Source of the DNA: a virus
Reading direction: 5' to 3' (one strand)
Virus record (IMG/VR): IMGVR_UViG_3300030061_003174
Span: 2,553 to 27,831 of that record
DNA length: 25,279 nucleotides
The position numbers were made by a program, and so were the translations under genes. Below, piece by piece: positions 23,112-25,279 of this stretch (its first letter is position 1; each line of letters begins with the position of its first letter). The notes beneath the pieces are model-generated. The model had not been told where the DNA came from. It made no database searches and saw nothing but the letters and a program-made list of their open reading frames with translations.

Positions 23112-23344
23112 TGTTCTTCAAATAATTTTTCTAATCTTTGTTTTTGATCGTTGAAGTCTTGACTATTCATACCAGAGACATCCACATACATTACTTCTTC
23201 ACCAGGTTCTGGTGCTTCTGGATGCCTTCTGGTTATGGTTGGTCTGTTCATTTCACTGATGGATTGAATGTTCCTATACATCAGTGCAAATGCTGCTCCA
23301 CCAATACCAAATAAACAAGCAAAGTAGAGTAATCCGATTAGCAT
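23108..23344 (-). CDS. Small membrane-anchored protein, possibly DUF2973-like (78 aa)
   Basis: One N-terminal transmembrane helix ([20 protein letters not shown]) is followed by a soluble tail. The tail has RRHPEAPEPGEEVMYVDVS and a C-terminal charged helix (NDQKQRLEKLFEE). The layout of one helix, then a linker with His-Pro-Glu, then a short strand resembles cyanobacterial DUF2973 proteins; that is a tentative impression. The ATG shares one base with the stop of the DoxX-like gene (TAATG), and its own stop overlaps the PsbN-like start. It probably sits in the thylakoid or cell membrane. Confidence 0.75.
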   Translation of the reverse strand: MLIGLLYFACLFGIGGAAFALMYRNIQSISEMNRPTITRRHPEAPEPGEEVMYVDVSGMNSQDFNDQKQRLEKLFEEQ

Positions 23345-23772
23345 TAGGACCCCATGAGATCGAAGTTTTCTTTTAATACTGTACCGTATCTAGTCTTAAT
23401 TAAATGATCTACCGAGAACATTCCGGGTCCACATAGTAAGACACAAATTGCTCCACCCCAATACAGACCTAAGAGTTCTAACAGATAGATGTTGAATCCA
23501 CTAGTCATAACTGCATGATAGATAGCAATCGACATGGTGCCTACGATTGAGAGAGCACCAAGTCTAGCACCAACTCCTACAATCAATGCCCAACTACCGG
23601 CAATCTCAGAGAAAGCAGCAATGTAGGACAAGAAGATTGGGAATGGTAAATGCAGTGGTCTTACGAATGCATTTGCAAAGTTCTCAATGTCGTTTAATTT
23701 TTCATATCCATGATGGATAAGAAGCACCCCGACACAGAGTCGGAGTGCGAGGAACCCGAAAGAGTTTATCAC
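23344..23772 (-). CDS. DoxX-like integral membrane protein (142 aa)
   Basis: Four predicted transmembrane helices and the DoxX N-terminal signature [19 protein letters not shown] are visible, followed by [20 protein letters not shown] and a C-terminal helix pair. DoxX/DoxD family members are small quinone-linked or redox-related membrane proteins. Cyanobacteria and cyanophages carry copies of unknown role. The ATG overlaps the stop of psbD (ATGA), so it is translationally coupled to D2. This suggests a function in the photosynthetic membrane, perhaps redox balance, but that is inference. Confidence 0.85.
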   Translation of the reverse strand: MINSFGFLALRLCVGVLLIHHGYEKLNDIENFANAFVRPLHLPFPIFLSYIAAFSEIAGSWALIVGVGARLGALSIVGTMSIAIYHAVMTSGFNIYLLELLGLYWGGAICVLLCGPGMFSVDHLIKTRYGTVLKENFDLMGS

Positions 23773-24824
23773 AGAGCGTTACCCCTTGGTAATACTTCTT
23801 CAGGGAATACAAAGTTCTCATGTGGTTGGTCGGCAGGTGCCATCCAAGCACGGAGACCTTCATTGAGTAGAATGTTCTTAGTATAGAACGTTTCAAACTC
23901 AGGATCTTCTGCTGCTCTAATTTCTTGTGATACGAAGTCGTAAGCACGAAGGTTAAGAGCAAGTCCAATGATACCAATTGATGAAGTCCAGAGACCCATC
24001 ACAGGTACGAACAACATAAAGAAGTGCAACCAACGCTTGTTACTGAAAGCAACACCGAAAATCTGTGACCAGAAACGATTGGCAGTAACCATCGAATAGG
24101 TTTCTTCTTCTTGAGTTGGTTCAAATGCTTTGAATGTGTTTGCCTGTTCTCCATCCTCAAACAGTGTGTTCTCTACAGTAGCACCGTGAATGGCACAGAG
24201 CAGAGCACCACCAAGGATACCGGCGACACCCATCATGTGGAACGGGTTGAGCGTCCAGTTATGGAATCCCTGGAGGAAAAGTAAGAAGCGGAAAATAGCG
24301 GCAACCCCAAACGATGGCGCGAAGAACCAGGACGACTGTCCCAGAGGATATAAGAGAAAGACGCTGCAAAAGACAGCAATAGGACCAGAGAAAGCAATAG
24401 CATTGTAGGGTCTAATTCCGACGAGACGAGCGATTTCAAACTGCCTGAGCATGAAACCTATGAGAGCGAATGCACCGTGTAGCGCGACGAAAGGCCAGAG
24501 TCCACCGAGTTGGACCCAACGGACGAAACTGCCTTGAGCCTCAGGACCCCAGAGAAGAAGAAGACTATGACCCATAGCGTCAGCAGGAGTCGAAACTGCT
24601 GCTGTAAGGAAATTCGCGCCCTCAAGATACGAACTTGCCAGACCGTGGGTGTACCAGCTGGTGACAAACGTTGTCCCAGTAAGCCACCCGCCAAGAGCAA
24701 GATAAGCTGTAGGGAAGAGCAGAATACCAGACCAGCCCACAAAAACGAACCTATCGCGTTTAAGCCAATCATCCAGGATATCAAACCATCCCCTCCTTTG
24801 TTGAGTTAAAGTTGATGCGACCAT
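23769..24824 (-). CDS. psbD: Photosystem II reaction centre protein D2 (351 aa)
   Basis: D2 pairs with D1 to form the core of photosystem II. The protein is full length and colinear with host D2, with numbering one lower than the usual. Tyr159 (redox-active YD), His188, His196 (P680 chlorophyll ligand), His213 and His267 (non-heme iron ligands) are all present, as are the five membrane helices. The ATG at 24824 has GGAGGT at 24836-24841, which lies in the last codons of the 76-aa gene. It is followed with a 4-base overlap by the DoxX-like gene. Base composition is visibly richer in G+C than the adhesin array, in keeping with origin from a marine Synechococcus-like host. Phage psbD replaces short-lived host D2 during infection. 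Confidence 0.98.
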   Translation of the reverse strand: MVASTLTQQRRGWFDILDDWLKRDRFVFVGWSGILLFPTAYLALGGWLTGTTFVTSWYTHGLASSYLEGANFLTAAVSTPADAMGHSLLLLWGPEAQGSFVRWVQLGGLWPFVALHGAFALIGFMLRQFEIARLVGIRPYNAIAFSGPIAVFCSVFLLYPLGQSSWFFAPSFGVAAIFRFLLFLQGFHNWTLNPFHMMGVAGILGGALLCAIHGATVENTLFEDGEQANTFKAFEPTQEEETYSMVTANRFWSQIFGVAFSNKRWLHFFMLFVPVMGLWTSSIGIIGLALNLRAYDFVSQEIRAAEDPEFETFYTKNILLNEGLRAWMAPADQPHENFVFPEEVLPRGNAL

Positions 24825-24826
24825 GA

Positions 24827-25057
24827 TTATTTAAAACCTCCATTTGTTTTTTTCTTTGTATCAAGCACTTCCACATGTGATTTGAAGAGTGGTGGAGTGT
24901 TGAACCATTGTTCCATTACCTCTTCATAACTCTTAAAGATTATACTCTCTTGGTTAGAAAAGATAAATCGGTATTCATGCCTATCGTAAGGCATATCAGA
25001 AGTCTGAGCAAACCAATCAGGTAATACTTTCTCTTCTGGATCTAAACTGCCGTGCAT
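24827..25057 (-). CDS. Hypothetical protein between psbA and psbD (76 aa)
   Basis: Starts [20 protein letters not shown]. The middle has [20 protein letters not shown] and [15 protein letters not shown]. It is soluble and rich in aromatic and acidic residues, with no membrane segment. Its last codons (NGGFK, stop) contain the GGAGGT ribosome-binding site of psbD, and only 2 bases separate its stop from the psbD start. There is no good Shine-Dalgarno before its own ATG, and the psbA terminator ends 22 bases upstream, so it may depend on read-through. I do not recognise a family. Confidence 0.78.
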   Translation of the reverse strand: MHGSLDPEEKVLPDWFAQTSDMPYDRHEYRFIFSNQESIIFKSYEEVMEQWFNTPPLFKSHVEVLDTKKKTNGGFK

Positions 25058-25079
25058 AAAACTTTACAATTGTAGAGAT

Positions 25080-25104
25080 AAAAAAAGGAGGTCCGTAGAC
25101 CTCC
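25080..25104 (-). terminator. Rho-independent terminator after psbA
   Basis: On the minus strand it reads GGAGGTC-TACG-GACCTCC followed by seven T. The stem is 7 bp and perfect, with a 4-base loop. It lies 19 bases beyond the psbA stop codon. No promoter is visible between it and the following 76-aa gene, so psbD would depend on read-through or on a promoter I cannot see. Confidence 0.92.
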
Positions 25105-25123
25105 CACATTATAGCAGATTATA

Positions 25124-25279
<156 letters not shown>

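Noticed and set aside
23702-23977. Minus-strand ORFs overlapping psbD in other frames (23702-23977, 24233-24439, 24458-24784)
   Set aside because: They are out-of-frame shadows of a full-length, unambiguous psbD.

Overview
The window is best explained as part of a T4-like cyanophage (cyanomyovirus) genome infecting marine picocyanobacteria, probably Synechococcus. The signs are phage-type copies of photosynthesis genes (psbA, psbD, a PsbN-like gene, plastocyanin), the TalC-type transaldolase talC, a compact tRNA cluster, and T4-style late promoters (NATAAATA). Every supported gene lies on the minus strand, so transcription runs from the right end of the window to the left. Genes are packed with 1-4 base overlaps (ATGA, TAATG), as is usual for lytic phages. 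There are no gene-free stretches over 300 bases.

Right part (about 20.3-25.3 kb), host-takeover and metabolism. psbA (only its 3' end is in the window) ends at a strong terminator. It is followed by a 76-aa ORF, psbD, a DoxX-like membrane protein, a 78-aa membrane protein, a 37-aa PsbN-like protein and a 42-aa membrane protein, all tightly coupled and closed by a second terminator. Next come a 101-aa ORF and a plastocyanin operon (petE plus two small ORFs). A perfect sigma70 promoter (TTGACA-17-TATAAT) then appears to drive a 72-aa ORF, a Phd/YefM-like antitoxin, tRNA-Ile(TAT), tRNA-Met(CAT), tRNA-Leu(TAA) and talC. Together these genes would keep photosynthetic electron transport running and redirect host carbon flux during infection.

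Middle part (about 12.4-20.3 kb), late structural genes. Two late promoters stand before an HNH endonuclease gene and a 743-aa beta-helix-like virion protein. These are followed by a 113-aa protein and a 1604-aa fibre protein built of many copies of a 'VDGQ..LDELVVAGVSTF' repeat. A cupredoxin-like domain with a full set of candidate copper ligands is embedded in the 1604-aa fibre.

Left part (1-12.4 kb), a tandem array of nine paralogous adhesin-like genes, the last cut by the window edge. Each of the eight complete proteins ends in exactly six copies of a 45-50 residue kelch-like repeat, so each is predicted to carry a six-bladed beta-propeller. They differ in the N-terminal module: fibre-type stems in the first three, one or two LamG (concanavalin-like) domains in three, and a very short stem in the others. 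The last part of the array is a repeated cassette of late promoter, short propeller gene and LamG-propeller gene, present twice in full and beginning a third time. This looks like an expanding receptor-binding repertoire and is the most unusual part of the window.
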